Counted from the stretch's first letter, positions 8,522 through 17,510 are shown. The stretch is DNA of 64,000 nucleotides from Clostridium peptidivorans (GCF_900205925.1 NZ_OAOD01000015.1:23684-87683), one strand, 5' to 3'. Program-made: numbers and translations. The notes: generated from the letters alone by a model not told the origin.

Positions 8522-9601
8522 ATGATTTATTTAAAGGATGTTAAGAAGATCTATGAAACTAAAGAACATAAAATAGAAGCAGTAAAGGGAGTTAACTTAC
8601 ATGTGGAAGTTGGAAAGATTATGGGTATTATTGGATACAGCGGTGCGGGAAAAAGTACTCTCATAAGATGCATCAACTTGCTTGAAGCCCCTACTTCTGG
8701 GGAGGTAATTGTAAACGGCAAGGATTTAACTAAACTATCACCAAAGGAACTTAGAAAAACAAGAGAAAAAATAGGTATGATTTTTCAGCATTTTAATCTT
8801 ATGAGAAGTAGAAATGTATTTGAAAATGTAGCTTATCCTCTTAAAGGAAAAGGCCTTGCTAAAGAGCAAATTAGAGAAAAAGTAGAAAATCTTTTAGAAT
8901 TAGTTGGATTAAGCGATAAAATTAAAGTTTATCCTGGAGAGCTAAGTGGTGGACAAAAGCAAAGAGTTGCAATTGCTAGAGCACTAGCAAATGATCCACA
9001 GGTACTTTTATGTGACGAAGCTACTTCAGCATTAGATCCTCAAACAACTAGATCAATTTTAAAGCTTTTAAAACAAATAAATGAAAAATTAGGTCTTACA
9101 ATAGTTATCATTACTCACCAAATGGAAGTTGTTAAAGAAATATGCCATAAGGTAGCGGTAATGGAGGGTGGACAGGTTATTGAAGAAGGAGATATTCTTC
9201 AGATATTTGTAAATCCTAAGGCACAAATGACTAAGAATTTTGTATCTACAGTATTTCATTATGATAAAATTTATGAAGTTTTAGATAAGGAATCATTTAT
9301 AGGAGAGCTTACTGAAGAGGAAGTAATTGCAAAAATATCATTTATGGGTCAAAAAACAGGCCAAGCCTTTATTTCAAAGGTTTCTAGAAAATTTAAAGTT
9401 GATGCAAGTATTTTATTTGGTAATATCGAGCTGATTCAAGAGGTGCCTATAGGAAACTTAATTGTTAAATTTAATGGTTCTAAAGAAGGAATAATTCAAT
9501 CAATGAATCATTTAAAACAAAATGATATTTATGTGGAGGTGATTAAAAATGCTAGAACTTCTGAATACCTTTATGCCGAATGTAGTAGAACTCTTTCCTG
9601 A
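8522..9601 (+). CDS. metN: Methionine ABC transporter ATP-binding protein
   Basis: This 359-residue ATPase energises uptake of D/L-methionine. The Walker A motif is GYSGAGKST (about residues 38-46), the signature is LSGGQKQRVAIARAL and Walker B is LLCDEATSALD. After the nucleotide-binding domain a C-terminal ACT-like NIL domain (about 265-345) provides methionine feedback inhibition in this family. The start follows AGGAGGG. It is the first gene of metNIQ, downstream of the S-box, and its end overlaps metI by 53 nt. Confidence 0.95.
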   Translation: MIYLKDVKKIYETKEHKIEAVKGVNLHVEVGKIMGIIGYSGAGKSTLIRCINLLEAPTSGEVIVNGKDLTKLSPKELRKTREKIGMIFQHFNLMRSRNVFENVAYPLKGKGLAKEQIREKVENLLELVGLSDKIKVYPGELSGGQKQRVAIARALANDPQVLLCDEATSALDPQTTRSILKLLKQINEKLGLTIVIITHQMEVVKEICHKVAVMEGGQVIEEGDILQIFVNPKAQMTKNFVSTVFHYDKIYEVLDKESFIGELTEEEVIAKISFMGQKTGQAFISKVSRKFKVDASILFGNIELIQEVPIGNLIVKFNGSKEGIIQSMNHLKQNDIYVEVIKNARTSEYLYAECSRTLS

Positions 9602-10229
9602 TATGATGAAGGCATTAGGAGAAACCATACTTATGGTGGTCATAGCAGGAAGTATTTCAACTGCTATAGGAATAATAATAGGAACAATTATTGTAGTAAC
9701 AAGGCCAGGAAATATACTTGAGAATAATGCTATTTATAGTACTGTGGGAAAAATAATAAATATATTTCGTTCAATTCCCTTTGTAATACTTTTAGCAGCA
9801 GCTGTACCTTTTACCAGACTTATAGTCGGAACAACAATTGGATTAAAGGGTGCCATAGTTCCACTAGTACTTGGGTCTGTTCCATTTGTGGCAAGGCAAA
9901 TTGAATCAGCTCTTTTAGATATTGATAAGGGGATAATAGAGGCAGCACAGGCCATGGGGGCAAGTCCTTTTGAGATAATCTACAGGATTTTATTAAAGGA
10001 AGGACTCCCAGGTATCGTTTATGCTCTAACAATTACAACAGTTAGCTTAATAGGATTTTCAGCTGTTGCAGGAACTGTAGGAGGGGGTGGACTAGGAGAC
10101 TTTGCAATAAGATATGGCTATCAATACTTTAAAACTGACATTATGGTAGCTACTATAATAATTCTTCTTATCCTAGTTAATGGAATACAAAGCTTTGGTG
10201 ATTTTTTATTAAAGAAGTTAAGTCATTAA
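9549..10229 (+). CDS. metI: Methionine ABC transporter permease
   Basis: This 226-residue inner-membrane permease has about five transmembrane segments. It carries the EAA-type loop with the GA.P motif (AAQAMGASPFEIIYRILLKEGLPG) that contacts MetN. The ATG at 9549 is preceded by GGAGGTGA at 9535-9542, inside the metN coding sequence. The 53-nt overlap is therefore real and suggests coupled translation. Its partners are metN and metQ on either side. Confidence 0.95.
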   Translation: MLELLNTFMPNVVELFPDMMKALGETILMVVIAGSISTAIGIIIGTIIVVTRPGNILENNAIYSTVGKIINIFRSIPFVILLAAAVPFTRLIVGTTIGLKGAIVPLVLGSVPFVARQIESALLDIDKGIIEAAQAMGASPFEIIYRILLKEGLPGIVYALTITTVSLIGFSAVAGTVGGGGLGDFAIRYGYQYFKTDIMVATIIILLILVNGIQSFGDFLLKKLSH

Positions 10230-10270
10230 TAAGATGAAAATATTTAAGATAATTTAAGGGGGCTTTAATA

Positions 10271-11104
10271 ATGAAAATAAAAAGATTAGCAGCGTTAGTA
10301 TTAGGGGTAGTAATAACTTCTACAGCATTTGTTGGATGTGGACAATCAAAAGGGGCATCTGCAGATGCAAATAAGAAACAGGTTATAAAATTAGGGGTTA
10401 CAGGGGATGATCATGAAGTTTGGGATAATGTAAAAGAGAGATTGGCAAAGGAAAACATAGAGCTTAAAATTGTAAGCTTTAGTGATTATGTAAGACCAAA
10501 TATGGCGTTAAATGATGGAGAAATAGATGCAAATGCCTTTCAAACTGCGGCATATTTTGAACAATTTAAAAAAGATCGTAATTTAGATCTTACTGCCATC
10601 GCAAATACTGTTTTAGCACCAATGGCTATATATTCAAGTAATTTAAAGGACTTAAAGGAATTAAAAAATGGAGATAAAATTGCCATACCTAATGATGCAA
10701 CCAATGGTGGAAGGGCGCTTCTACTTCTTCAAGAAGCAGGATTAATTAAACTAAAAGAGGGATCAGGTATCACACCAACTGTTAAAGATATAGTGGGAAA
10801 TCATAAGAATCTTGAAGTAATACCACTTGTAGCAACACAAATTCCAAGATCCATAAAAGATGTAGCGGCTGCAGCTATTAATAATGGTGTTGCAGTAGAA
10901 GCAGGTTATTCTCCACTAGAGGATTCTATATACGTTGAAGATACTAAAAAGGAAAGTGCAAAAAACTATTTTAATATTATAGCTGCAAGAACTAAGGATA
11001 AAGACAATGCAGCGCTTAAAAAACTAGTAGAAGTGTATCAAACTGATGAAACTAAAAAGCTTATAAAGGAAACAACTAAGGGGTCATCTATTCCAGTATT
11101 TTAA
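10271..11104 (+). CDS. metQ: Methionine-binding lipoprotein
   Basis: This 277-residue NlpA/MetQ-family substrate-binding protein begins with a lipoprotein signal (positive n-region, hydrophobic stretch, lipobox FVGCG at about residues 19-23). It should be anchored to the outer face of the membrane. The body shows family features such as KLGVTGDDHEVWD, DANAFQT and IPNDATNGGRALLLLQ. It is the last gene of the S-box operon, 41 nt after metI, and is followed by a stem-loop. Confidence 0.94.
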   Translation: MKIKRLAALVLGVVITSTAFVGCGQSKGASADANKKQVIKLGVTGDDHEVWDNVKERLAKENIELKIVSFSDYVRPNMALNDGEIDANAFQTAAYFEQFKKDRNLDLTAIANTVLAPMAIYSSNLKDLKELKNGDKIAIPNDATNGGRALLLLQEAGLIKLKEGSGITPTVKDIVGNHKNLEVIPLVATQIPRSIKDVAAAAINNGVAVEAGYSPLEDSIYVEDTKKESAKNYFNIIAARTKDKDNAALKKLVEVYQTDETKKLIKETTKGSSIPVF

Positions 11105-11118
11105 AGTTTTAATTAAAA

Positions 11119-11149
11119 CAGTCATATCTTTTAAGCAGGGATATGGCTG
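11119..11149 (+). terminator. Terminator of metNIQ
   Basis: A 10-bp stem with one G-U pair (CAGTCATATC / GATATGGCTG) closes an 11-nt loop and is followed by a short interrupted T-rich stretch. The tail is weak, so some readthrough into ung is possible. Confidence 0.6.
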
Positions 11150-11182
11150 CTATTTTATGATATAATATATCAGGGTGATGAC

Positions 11183-11857
11183 ATGAAAATATTAAAAAAT
11201 GATTGGCAAAATTTATTGCAAGATGAATTTAAAGAGGATTACTACTTAAAACTTAGAAAGTTTTTAATAAATGAATATGAAACAAAAACTATATATCCAA
11301 ATATGTATGATATATTTAATGCCCTACACTATACAGAGTATAAGGATGTAAAAGTGGTTATATTAGGTCAGGACCCATATCATGGCCCTAATCAGGCTCA
11401 TGGCTTGAGTTTTTCTGTAAAGCCAGGTGTACCAGCTCCTCCTTCTCTTATGAATATCTATAAGGAGCTTAATAGTGATGTAGGTTGCTATATCCCCAAT
11501 AATGGTTACTTAAAGAAATGGGCTGACCAAGGGGTTATGCTTCTTAATACTGTGTTAACAGTTAGAGCAGGTGAGGCAAACTCCCATAAGGGTATGGGTT
11601 GGGAACACTTTACTGATAAGGTAATTAGCTTATTAAATAATAGGGAAGAGCCTATTGTTTTTATATTATGGGGAAAAAATGCTCAATCTAAAGTTAATAT
11701 AATAAAGAATTCAAAGCATTACATAATAAAATCTGTTCATCCAAGTCCACTATCTGCTCATAGAGGTTTCTTTGGAAGTAAGCCCTTTTCTAAGACTAAT
11801 AAATTTCTTATATCTATAAGTAAGCAGCCTATAGATTGGCAAATTGAAAATATATAA
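11183..11857 (+). CDS. ung: Uracil-DNA glycosylase
   Basis: This 224-residue family-1 UDG excises uracil from DNA in base-excision repair. The water-activating loop GQDPYHGP (D64) and the C-terminal [13 protein letters not shown] loop are both intact, and the length is normal. The ATG at 11183 follows a GGTGATG-type site. It lies 78 nt after metQ and ends at a strong terminator. Confidence 0.97.
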   Translation: MKILKNDWQNLLQDEFKEDYYLKLRKFLINEYETKTIYPNMYDIFNALHYTEYKDVKVVILGQDPYHGPNQAHGLSFSVKPGVPAPPSLMNIYKELNSDVGCYIPNNGYLKKWADQGVMLLNTVLTVRAGEANSHKGMGWEHFTDKVISLLNNREEPIVFILWGKNAQSKVNIIKNSKHYIIKSVHPSPLSAHRGFFGSKPFSKTNKFLISISKQPIDWQIENI

Positions 11858-11888
11858 AGCTGTAGAAAATAAGATAATAGAAATGTGT

Positions 11889-11929
11889 GGCTGTATCAAA
11901 ATAATTTTTTAAATTATTTTGATACAGCC
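11889..11929. terminator. Bidirectional terminator (19-bp perfect stem)
   Basis: A perfect 19-bp inverted repeat with a 3-nt loop lies between the convergent ung gene and the small membrane gene on the minus strand. Internal A/T tracts supply the tails in both directions. Confidence 0.85.
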
Positions 11930-11943
11930 CATTTTAAGGAATA

Positions 11944-12327
11944 TTACTTTATGTTGGTACAACGAGTATTAGGCCATTCTCTATAAATTACAAATGCCAA
12001 TATCATATAACCTAAGATTAATGGACTATTTTCTCCCAGGTTTCTTAGTGAAATCATTAAATCTGAGTGCTCTATAAACCCAGATAAAAGACAAAGAGCT
12101 AAAAAGAATGTGGAAAGTAATCCATAGGTTATAGATAACACAATACTTGTAACTGACTTTATTTTTAAACTATTAATTTTCATTGATAATTTATATAATA
12201 GGGGTAAAATCATTAATGTTATTACTTCCCAACCCACAGGATGTCTTAGTGTAGATATGCCACAATATAAAATTATTGTTAATATAGATACATTAATTAT
12301 TTGATTATTTGTCATATGATTTTTCAT
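11944..12327 (-). CDS. Small multi-pass membrane protein, unknown
   Basis: I do not recognise this 127-residue protein. It has four hydrophobic segments (about 12-28, 33-48, 62-85 and 103-118) separated by short charged loops, so it is probably an integral membrane protein. The ATG follows GAGAGGA at a longish spacing of about 11 nt. It is the last gene of a minus-strand series, response regulator to kinase to propeller protein to this gene, with no terminator before it. It may therefore belong to the system controlled by that kinase. Confidence 0.6.
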   Translation of the reverse strand: MKNHMTNNQIINVSILTIILYCGISTLRHPVGWEVITLMILPLLYKLSMKINSLKIKSVTSIVLSITYGLLSTFFLALCLLSGFIEHSDLMISLRNLGENSPLILGYMILAFVIYREWPNTRCTNIK

Positions 12328-12380
12328 TTATAAATAATTCCTCTCATTATAGCTGATATAATAAACCATCCACAGGTTTA

Positions 12381-13553
12381 CTAATCTAAAGTAATTATAT
12401 TTGTAATATCAACTGTACTTCCATCTTTTTGTTCTGTACTATGAACCATTATTTTTTTACCAGATGGACTCCATGCAGAAGGTGTATAATACTCCCCTTT
12501 AGAAATTAATGATTTTTTCTTTGTTCTGATATCTACTACATAAATACCTTCATTTCCATCTTCATTGGATATATAAGATACCTTTGTTCCATCTGGTGAC
12601 CAATTCTCACCAAATATAAATCCTTCATCTAAGGTTTGTACATTCTCACCATTTAAGTCTGTTACTATTAAAGCATTATTTTGTTTATTAGGATAATTTA
12701 CTTCCATAATAAAGTGATTTTTATCAGGAGATAATTTAAAGTTAAAAATTTGCTCGTTAGTGAATTCTTTAGTTTGTTTTGTTTTAATATCATAAACCTT
12801 CATTTTTTTCTCTTCACGCTGTTGTGTTCTATAATATATCTTATTTCCAACCATTACTGGATTCATTATACACATTCCATTAAAAAGGGCTTCATTATGG
12901 AAGTTTGGTGCATCTCCTGTTGCCATTTGTTCTTTTTCTACATTTGCTATTTTTGTCGAAGTTCCATCAATTTTTACAATGTAAAAGCCTTTAATATTCA
13001 TATATGGCATAATTAATTCTTCATTATTAATCCATTGAGCTTGTGTTAAATCAGCCATATCCATAGACGGCTCATTAATCTTAACTTTTATATTCCCTTC
13101 TGAATCTGTAATACATCCCATATTCTCTTTTTCAAAATCATTTACATAAAATACATGTTTCTTATCAGGTGAAGAAATAGCATAACTTTGTAGCTTTGAT
13201 TTATCAGCAATACTTTTTTCTGTTTTAGAATTTAAATCATATGAATAAAGACTTTGCACTTTAAATTCTCCAAGGTTATTTTTTATAGGATCTAATTCTT
13301 TATTTTCCTTTGAAACAAGCATTTTATTTTCTGATAACCAATCATATCCTATTAATCCTTCATAAGTATTAATTTTAGATGCAGTAACATTATCTGCTAA
13401 AATATCTTTTGTGTCTTTTACAATATGTATTTTTTTATCTCCCATTTTAATTATATTTTGGCCTTTTAATTGTTTGTGTGCAAGTACTGGAATTGCTGAT
13501 GCCGCTAAAGAGCATACAACTACTGTTAATATTAATAATCTTTTCTTTATCAT
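12381..13553 (-). CDS. Secreted WD40-like (PD40/TolB-type) beta-propeller protein
   Basis: This 390-residue protein has a Sec signal peptide (KKRL, hydrophobic core, cleavage after PVLA near residue 25) and no lipobox. The mature part contains repeated PD40-type blades, for example SSPDKKHVFYV, LSPDKNHFIMEV, WSPDGTKVSYI and WSPSGKKIMVH, suggesting a six- or seven-bladed propeller. The start was set at 13553 because GGAGGG lies 7 nt upstream; the longer frame starts inside that site. It sits directly after the histidine kinase gene. An extracytoplasmic binding or sensing role is inferred. Confidence 0.75.
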   Translation of the reverse strand: MIKKRLLILTVVVCSLAASAIPVLAHKQLKGQNIIKMGDKKIHIVKDTKDILADNVTASKINTYEGLIGYDWLSENKMLVSKENKELDPIKNNLGEFKVQSLYSYDLNSKTEKSIADKSKLQSYAISSPDKKHVFYVNDFEKENMGCITDSEGNIKVKINEPSMDMADLTQAQWINNEELIMPYMNIKGFYIVKIDGTSTKIANVEKEQMATGDAPNFHNEALFNGMCIMNPVMVGNKIYYRTQQREEKKMKVYDIKTKQTKEFTNEQIFNFKLSPDKNHFIMEVNYPNKQNNALIVTDLNGENVQTLDEGFIFGENWSPDGTKVSYISNEDGNEGIYVVDIRTKKKSLISKGEYYTPSAWSPSGKKIMVHSTEQKDGSTVDITNIITLD

Positions 13554-13639
13554 GTTTAATCCCTCCAAATCTCTTATGAGTTTACTATATCAATTTGATT
13601 TTTCAAAAGTATATCTACTTGTTTCAATACTGTAAACTT

Positions 13640-15091
13640 TTATAAAAATGGAAAAGAAATTAAGAAGGTTGTACCTTTTGGTTCATTATCTTTTAAAGAA
13701 ATAGTTCCGTTTTGTTTCTCTATTAACTCTTTTACAATTGAAAGTCCAAGACCTACTCCACCATATTTTTTCGAGCGATCCTTATTAACTGTATAAAAAG
13801 CATCAAATATCCTTTCTTTTGATTCTTTTGGAATTCCTATTCCTGTATCTATTACTTCTATGCATACATATTTATCTTTAATATAACTGTTTATAAATAG
13901 ATTTCCGTTAGGTTCATTATATTTTATACCGTTGTCTATTAGATTTGTAAAGATATGAACCAAACTTTCCTTATCACCCAAAATAGATGCGGATTGTATA
14001 TTCGTTATCATTTTAATATTAAATTTTTGTGATTTTCCTTTCATGCGGCTGCATATGTCCTCAAGTACTTCTTTGATATCAAGCTTCTCTGTTTGAAGCT
14101 CAAAATCATATTTCTCAAGCGAAGATAAATACAATATTTTCTCTACCATTTCATAAAGTCTTTGAGTTTCCTTTGCTATATTAGCTTTAGCATCCTGAAG
14201 TAAGTTAGGATCATCAGAATACATATCTAATAAATCAGAATATGCTTTTATAACTGTGAGAGGGGTTTTAAATTCATGGGTAATGTTACCTATAAATACT
14301 TTCTGCTGCCTTTCTAATTTTTTTACTTTTTCTAGTGCCAATTTTAATTTTTGTTGTTCATCATTGATTTCTTTGATATTTTTTTCAATTTCATTGCTCA
14401 TATAATAAAGTACTTCACTTAATTCACCAAGTTCATCATTTCGTTTACATGGAAGGATACTATCATATAATCCACTCTTAATATTAAGAGCATCTTTTTT
14501 AAGCCTTAAAATAACCTCTACATATCTATTAAAGTAAAAATATCCTGCAATAAAACTAAATATAAATACGACACATCCTATACTAATAAAAAGAGATTTA
14601 ATATCATTGTAAAAATCAATATCATTTGCAATAGAATACTCAAATTTAATTGCTCCTATTTGATTGTCTTTATATAGTGGAGCGATATAAATTATAGTGT
14701 TATCTTTAACTTCATAGGCTATATTCCCATTAAGTGCATGAGAAAGTATTTCTTTAATTTTAGTTGTATCATTAAAGGCCATAGAGCTAACAATTTCTTT
14801 TCCACTCATATCATATATAACTGCACGCATCCCATTTATTGAATTTAACTGCCTTACAAGCTCATGGGCATTTTTTTGTAAAAATTCATTTTCATTCTTT
14901 ATAGAATCTGTAAGATATATTTGTTTAATATATGTATTTGCAATTTTGGCCTGACGTGCTAAATACTCTTCATGCTGCTTTTCTTGATTATTTTTTATTC
15001 CTTTAAGTACTAAAATACTGAGTATACTTACAGTCAAAATTAAAAGAGTTGCCAAAAAAACACTAGATTTAATCTTTATGCTAATTTTCAT
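13640..15091 (-). CDS. Sensor histidine kinase
   Basis: This protein of about 483 residues has a membrane segment at about 10-30, an extracytoplasmic sensor domain (about 31-165) and a second membrane segment (about 166-188). These are followed by HAMP, a coiled linker, HisKA (FIGNITHEFKTPLTVIKAY, phospho-accepting His) and HATPase (NLIDNGIKYN, GVGLGLSIVKEL). The ATG at 15091 has AGGTGG upstream and overlaps the response-regulator gene by 11 nt. It partners that regulator. The signal is unknown, but the following secreted propeller protein is a candidate accessory sensor. Confidence 0.92.
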   Translation of the reverse strand: MKISIKIKSSVFLATLLILTVSILSILVLKGIKNNQEKQHEEYLARQAKIANTYIKQIYLTDSIKNENEFLQKNAHELVRQLNSINGMRAVIYDMSGKEIVSSMAFNDTTKIKEILSHALNGNIAYEVKDNTIIYIAPLYKDNQIGAIKFEYSIANDIDFYNDIKSLFISIGCVVFIFSFIAGYFYFNRYVEVILRLKKDALNIKSGLYDSILPCKRNDELGELSEVLYYMSNEIEKNIKEINDEQQKLKLALEKVKKLERQQKVFIGNITHEFKTPLTVIKAYSDLLDMYSDDPNLLQDAKANIAKETQRLYEMVEKILYLSSLEKYDFELQTEKLDIKEVLEDICSRMKGKSQKFNIKMITNIQSASILGDKESLVHIFTNLIDNGIKYNEPNGNLFINSYIKDKYVCIEVIDTGIGIPKESKERIFDAFYTVNKDRSKKYGGVGLGLSIVKELIEKQNGTISLKDNEPKGTTFLISFPFL

Positions 15092-15776
15092 AGATTCCAC
15101 CTACAGCCTTATATCCTACCCTATATACAGTCTGTATTATATCTTGGTAAGGATCTTGCAGTTTCTTTCTAAGCCTTTGAATATGAATATCTACAGTCCT
15201 AGTTCCGCCGAAATAATCCATTCCCCAAATTAAATCTAACAAATCTTCTCTTGTATATACTCTATTTAAATTTGATAATAAAAGCACTAGCACATCAAAT
15301 TCCTTAGGGGTTAATTCTAATTCTTCTTCTTTTATAAGAACCTTTCTTTGCTTTAAAATAATCTTTAGATCTTTAATTTTTATCTCATCAGCCTCAGAGT
15401 CATTAACATTTTTATTTAATCTTCTAAGCAGTGATTTTACTCTTGCTAATATTTCTCTTATATCAAAGGGTTTTACTATATAATCATCCGCACCCAATTC
15501 TAAGCCTAATACTTTATCTACAATATCGTTTTTTGCAGTAAGCATAACAATGCCCAAATCTTCTCTATCATCCAATTTTTTACATACCTCATAACCATTC
15601 ATTTTTGGCATCATTACATCTAAAATAACCACATGTGGTTTAAAGATTTCTATTTTATTTAATGCCTCTTCTCCATCATAGGCTGTCTCAACGCTGTATC
15701 CCTCTCTTTTAAAAGCATAAGCAATTGCATCAGCAATACTTCTTTCATCATCTACTACTAATATTCTTTCTTCCAT
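15081..15776 (-). CDS. OmpR-family response regulator
   Basis: This 231-residue protein has an N-terminal receiver (acidic pocket VVDDERS, phospho-acceptor in VVILDVMMPKMNG, switch T in MLTAKND, K in DYIVKPFD). A C-terminal winged-helix DNA-binding domain (LTPKEFDVLVLLL, RTVDIHIQRLRKKL) follows. The start follows AAGGATGGTGA. It is the first gene of a leftward operon with its kinase, a beta-propeller protein and a small membrane protein. Confidence 0.94.
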   Translation of the reverse strand: MEERILVVDDERSIADAIAYAFKREGYSVETAYDGEEALNKIEIFKPHVVILDVMMPKMNGYEVCKKLDDREDLGIVMLTAKNDIVDKVLGLELGADDYIVKPFDIREILARVKSLLRRLNKNVNDSEADEIKIKDLKIILKQRKVLIKEEELELTPKEFDVLVLLLSNLNRVYTREDLLDLIWGMDYFGGTRTVDIHIQRLRKKLQDPYQDIIQTVYRVGYKAVGGIYEN

Positions 15777-15943
15777 ATTGTCACCATCCTTAATAATTTG
15801 AGGATAATACTAATTTTTATTAAAACAATTATTACAAGTGCACTTTTCTATATAAAAATAATTCTGTAAATTTATAATATATTATACATCATATTCTACT
15901 GAAAGTAATTAAAATAAGTATTTATAAAAGTCTACACTAATTA

Positions 15944-15952
15944 TGATATAAT
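15944..15952 (+). promoter_or_regulatory. Extended -10 promoter of the CD3324-family leader
   Basis: TGATATAAT at 15944-15952 is a perfect extended -10 element (TGnTATAAT); the -35 region is poor. Transcription would start near 15959, giving a 20-nt untranslated stretch before the small ORF. Confidence 0.55.
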
Positions 15953-15958
15953 AGGCGT

Positions 15959-16169
15959 GACGTATTGGAGGTGTTTTTATGAAGGTCTGTGATACATTCA
16001 GCTGTAAATCAACTTGCTCCTTGCAAAGACTACAACAAAGTCAGCTATGCTTTGTTTGGGGCCTAAGCTGTTAAGTTAGCTGAAATGCGTACATGTTTTA
16101 GGCTCTGTAACACATAGCTTTTTAGTATTCTTTGCTTTAATACTATGATAGAAGTGAAGGAGTAAGGAA
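15959..16169 (+). promoter_or_regulatory. Structured leader RNA with candidate leader peptide
   Basis: A leader of about 210 nt precedes the CD3324-family gene. Helix A pairs AGCTATG (16043-16049) with CATAGCT (16113-16119). Helix B pairs GGGCCTAA (16059-16066) with TTAGGCTC (16098-16105). A competing hairpin pairs AACAAAG (16034-16040) with CTTTGTT (16050-16056) and holds the helix A 5' strand in its loop. A further hairpin, TAGTATT/AATACTA, lies at about 16123-16144, just before the gene's ribosome-binding site. The Cys-rich ORF ends inside helix C. I recognise no known riboswitch class; an attenuation-type role is inferred. Confidence 0.4.
15979..16074 (+). CDS. Small Cys-rich ORF (31 residues), possible leader peptide
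   Basis: An ATG with a consensus GGAGGTG ribosome-binding site (15967-15973, 5-nt spacing) opens a 31-codon frame. Cysteines fall at positions 4, 9, 13, 24 and 31 (the last codon), and the peptide starts MKVCDTFSC. It begins about 20 nt after a probable extended -10 promoter, and its 3' half forms part of a folded RNA. No modification enzyme or transporter is nearby, so a regulatory leader peptide seems more likely than a bacteriocin precursor. Neither is shown. Confidence 0.5.
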   Translation: MKVCDTFSCKSTCSLQRLQQSQLCFVWGLSC

Positions 16170-16448
16170 ATGAAGTATGTAAAAGCACAAGATGTGTTAC
16201 CAGAGGAGATTCTTAAAATAATACAAGAATATGTAGATGGAAAATATCTTTATGTACCCAGAAAAAATGAAAATCATAAAGCTTGGGGAGAAAAGAGTGG
16301 TATAAAGAACAGCCTTAAGGCGAGAAATAGTGAAATTTATAAAAAATACATTAATGGTACTACTATTAATGTACTAACTCAAGAATATTACCTGTCAGAA
16401 AAGAGTATAAGAAGAATAATAGGTCAAGAGAAACGTCTATGCTCATAA
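16170..16448 (+). CDS. CD3324-family (Mor-like HTH) protein
   Basis: This 92-residue basic protein begins MKYVKAQDVLP and has the pattern of CD3324-family clostridial proteins, related to the Mor transcription-activator fold. A C-terminal helix-turn-helix is visible around LTQEYYLSEKSIRRIIG (residues 70-86). It is a likely DNA-binding regulator whose targets are unknown. The start follows AAGGAGTAAGGAA. The 5' leader is unusually long and structured and contains a small upstream ORF. Confidence 0.7.
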   Translation: MKYVKAQDVLPEEILKIIQEYVDGKYLYVPRKNENHKAWGEKSGIKNSLKARNSEIYKKYINGTTINVLTQEYYLSEKSIRRIIGQEKRLCS

Positions 16449-16594
16449 TCATTACAGAATTATTTATTAGATTGAATACTTATTTTGAAATATGTTATGA
16501 TTTCATTGTGGCATTCTAATGAAAGATATCATTTTTAATTTAAGACAATGTTCAGAAGTAAAATGATTGTGAATATGTAGTATGTTTTAAATCG

Positions 16595-16637
16595 AGATGA
16601 TTATTGTTACTTTCAATTAGAGTAATAATAATCATCT
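16595..16637 (+). terminator. Long hairpin upstream of the fusB-like gene
   Basis: A 17-bp stem with one G-U pair (16595-16611 with 16621-16637) closes a 9-nt loop and is followed by TTTT. It ends the upstream transcript or could attenuate the fusB-like gene that follows. The rest of the 16449-16739 gap shows no credible gene. Confidence 0.65.
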
Positions 16638-16739
16638 TTTGGTTAGCTGGCTTATAGTAAAATGAAGCTTGAAGTAAGGTATTATTTACTTAAATGAATA
16701 ATAAAAATTACGCATATTAGAAAAGAGGTGCTGGACTTT

Positions 16740-17399
16740 ATGAAAGCTTTTATAAAAAAATATGAGTATAATTATATAAAGAAATGTTTACATGATTTAT
16801 ATAATGTTTTCGTAGGTTGTATAGATATTAATGTTATTGAAGTAAATAAAGCATATACACATAATAAAATATTAGGTCTTTTTACAAGTTTATCCGAAGA
16901 AGAAAAAGAGATACTTGATATTAGTAGAATAAATGATCCATTGCACATTGATAAGTATTTAGCCGAGTTGAATGAATATGTATACGGAATGCCAAGTATT
17001 ACAAAATCAGAAATTAATAGATTGTTTAAAAAAGAAAAGAATTTTAAATTACCCGACTTAAATGCACAGGATTCAAAGAATGTGTATTTAGGTTGGATTG
17101 ATGAATCCAGTAGAAAATTATTTCTAGCTTACAATATGAATGATAAACTTGTAGGTATGGTATGCATAATTCCAAGTTATAGTTCTAGCAACACTCATAT
17201 GTGTTCACTTTGTAATCATGTAGGTCGCCAAAACGAAGTAGCCTTTGTTTCATCTATCTGTAAAACATCTAATACTGGAGAAGGTGCCTATAAATCCATA
17301 GGCTTTAATATATGTTTAGATAGCGAGAAATGTAATGAACGAATTGTAGCTATCGAAAAGTTTGAGAAAATTTTAAGGGATGTTAACAATATAAAATAA
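16740..17399 (+). CDS. FusB/FusC-family EF-G-binding protein
   Basis: This protein of about 219 residues has the FusB layout: an N-terminal helical bundle and a C-terminal treble-clef zinc domain with CSLCNH, SSICKT and the last cysteines in NICLDSEKC. FusB proteins bind elongation factor G and release it from fusidic-acid-stalled ribosomes; chromosomal homologues are common in Firmicutes. The ATG at 16740 was preferred over the GTG at 16728 because AGAGGTG (16724-16730) then lies 9 nt upstream. It is a single gene between two hairpins, and the hairpin upstream could provide inducible attenuation. Confidence 0.8.
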   Translation: MKAFIKKYEYNYIKKCLHDLYNVFVGCIDINVIEVNKAYTHNKILGLFTSLSEEEKEILDISRINDPLHIDKYLAELNEYVYGMPSITKSEINRLFKKEKNFKLPDLNAQDSKNVYLGWIDESSRKLFLAYNMNDKLVGMVCIIPSYSSSNTHMCSLCNHVGRQNEVAFVSSICKTSNTGEGAYKSIGFNICLDSEKCNERIVAIEKFEKILRDVNNIK

Positions 17400-17510
17400 T
17401 AGTGATAATCTAAATTAATCATTACTTATAATTGATGCTATTTATGATGCGATATTTTTGATTATAAAAGTAGCCTTAGCCAGGTAATATTAATGGTTAA
17501 GGCTCTTCAT

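Noticed and set aside
15979..16074. Cys-rich small ORF as a RiPP or bacteriocin precursor
   Set aside because: No radical SAM maturase, LanM-type enzyme, protease or exporter is near it; the RNA context fits a leader peptide better.
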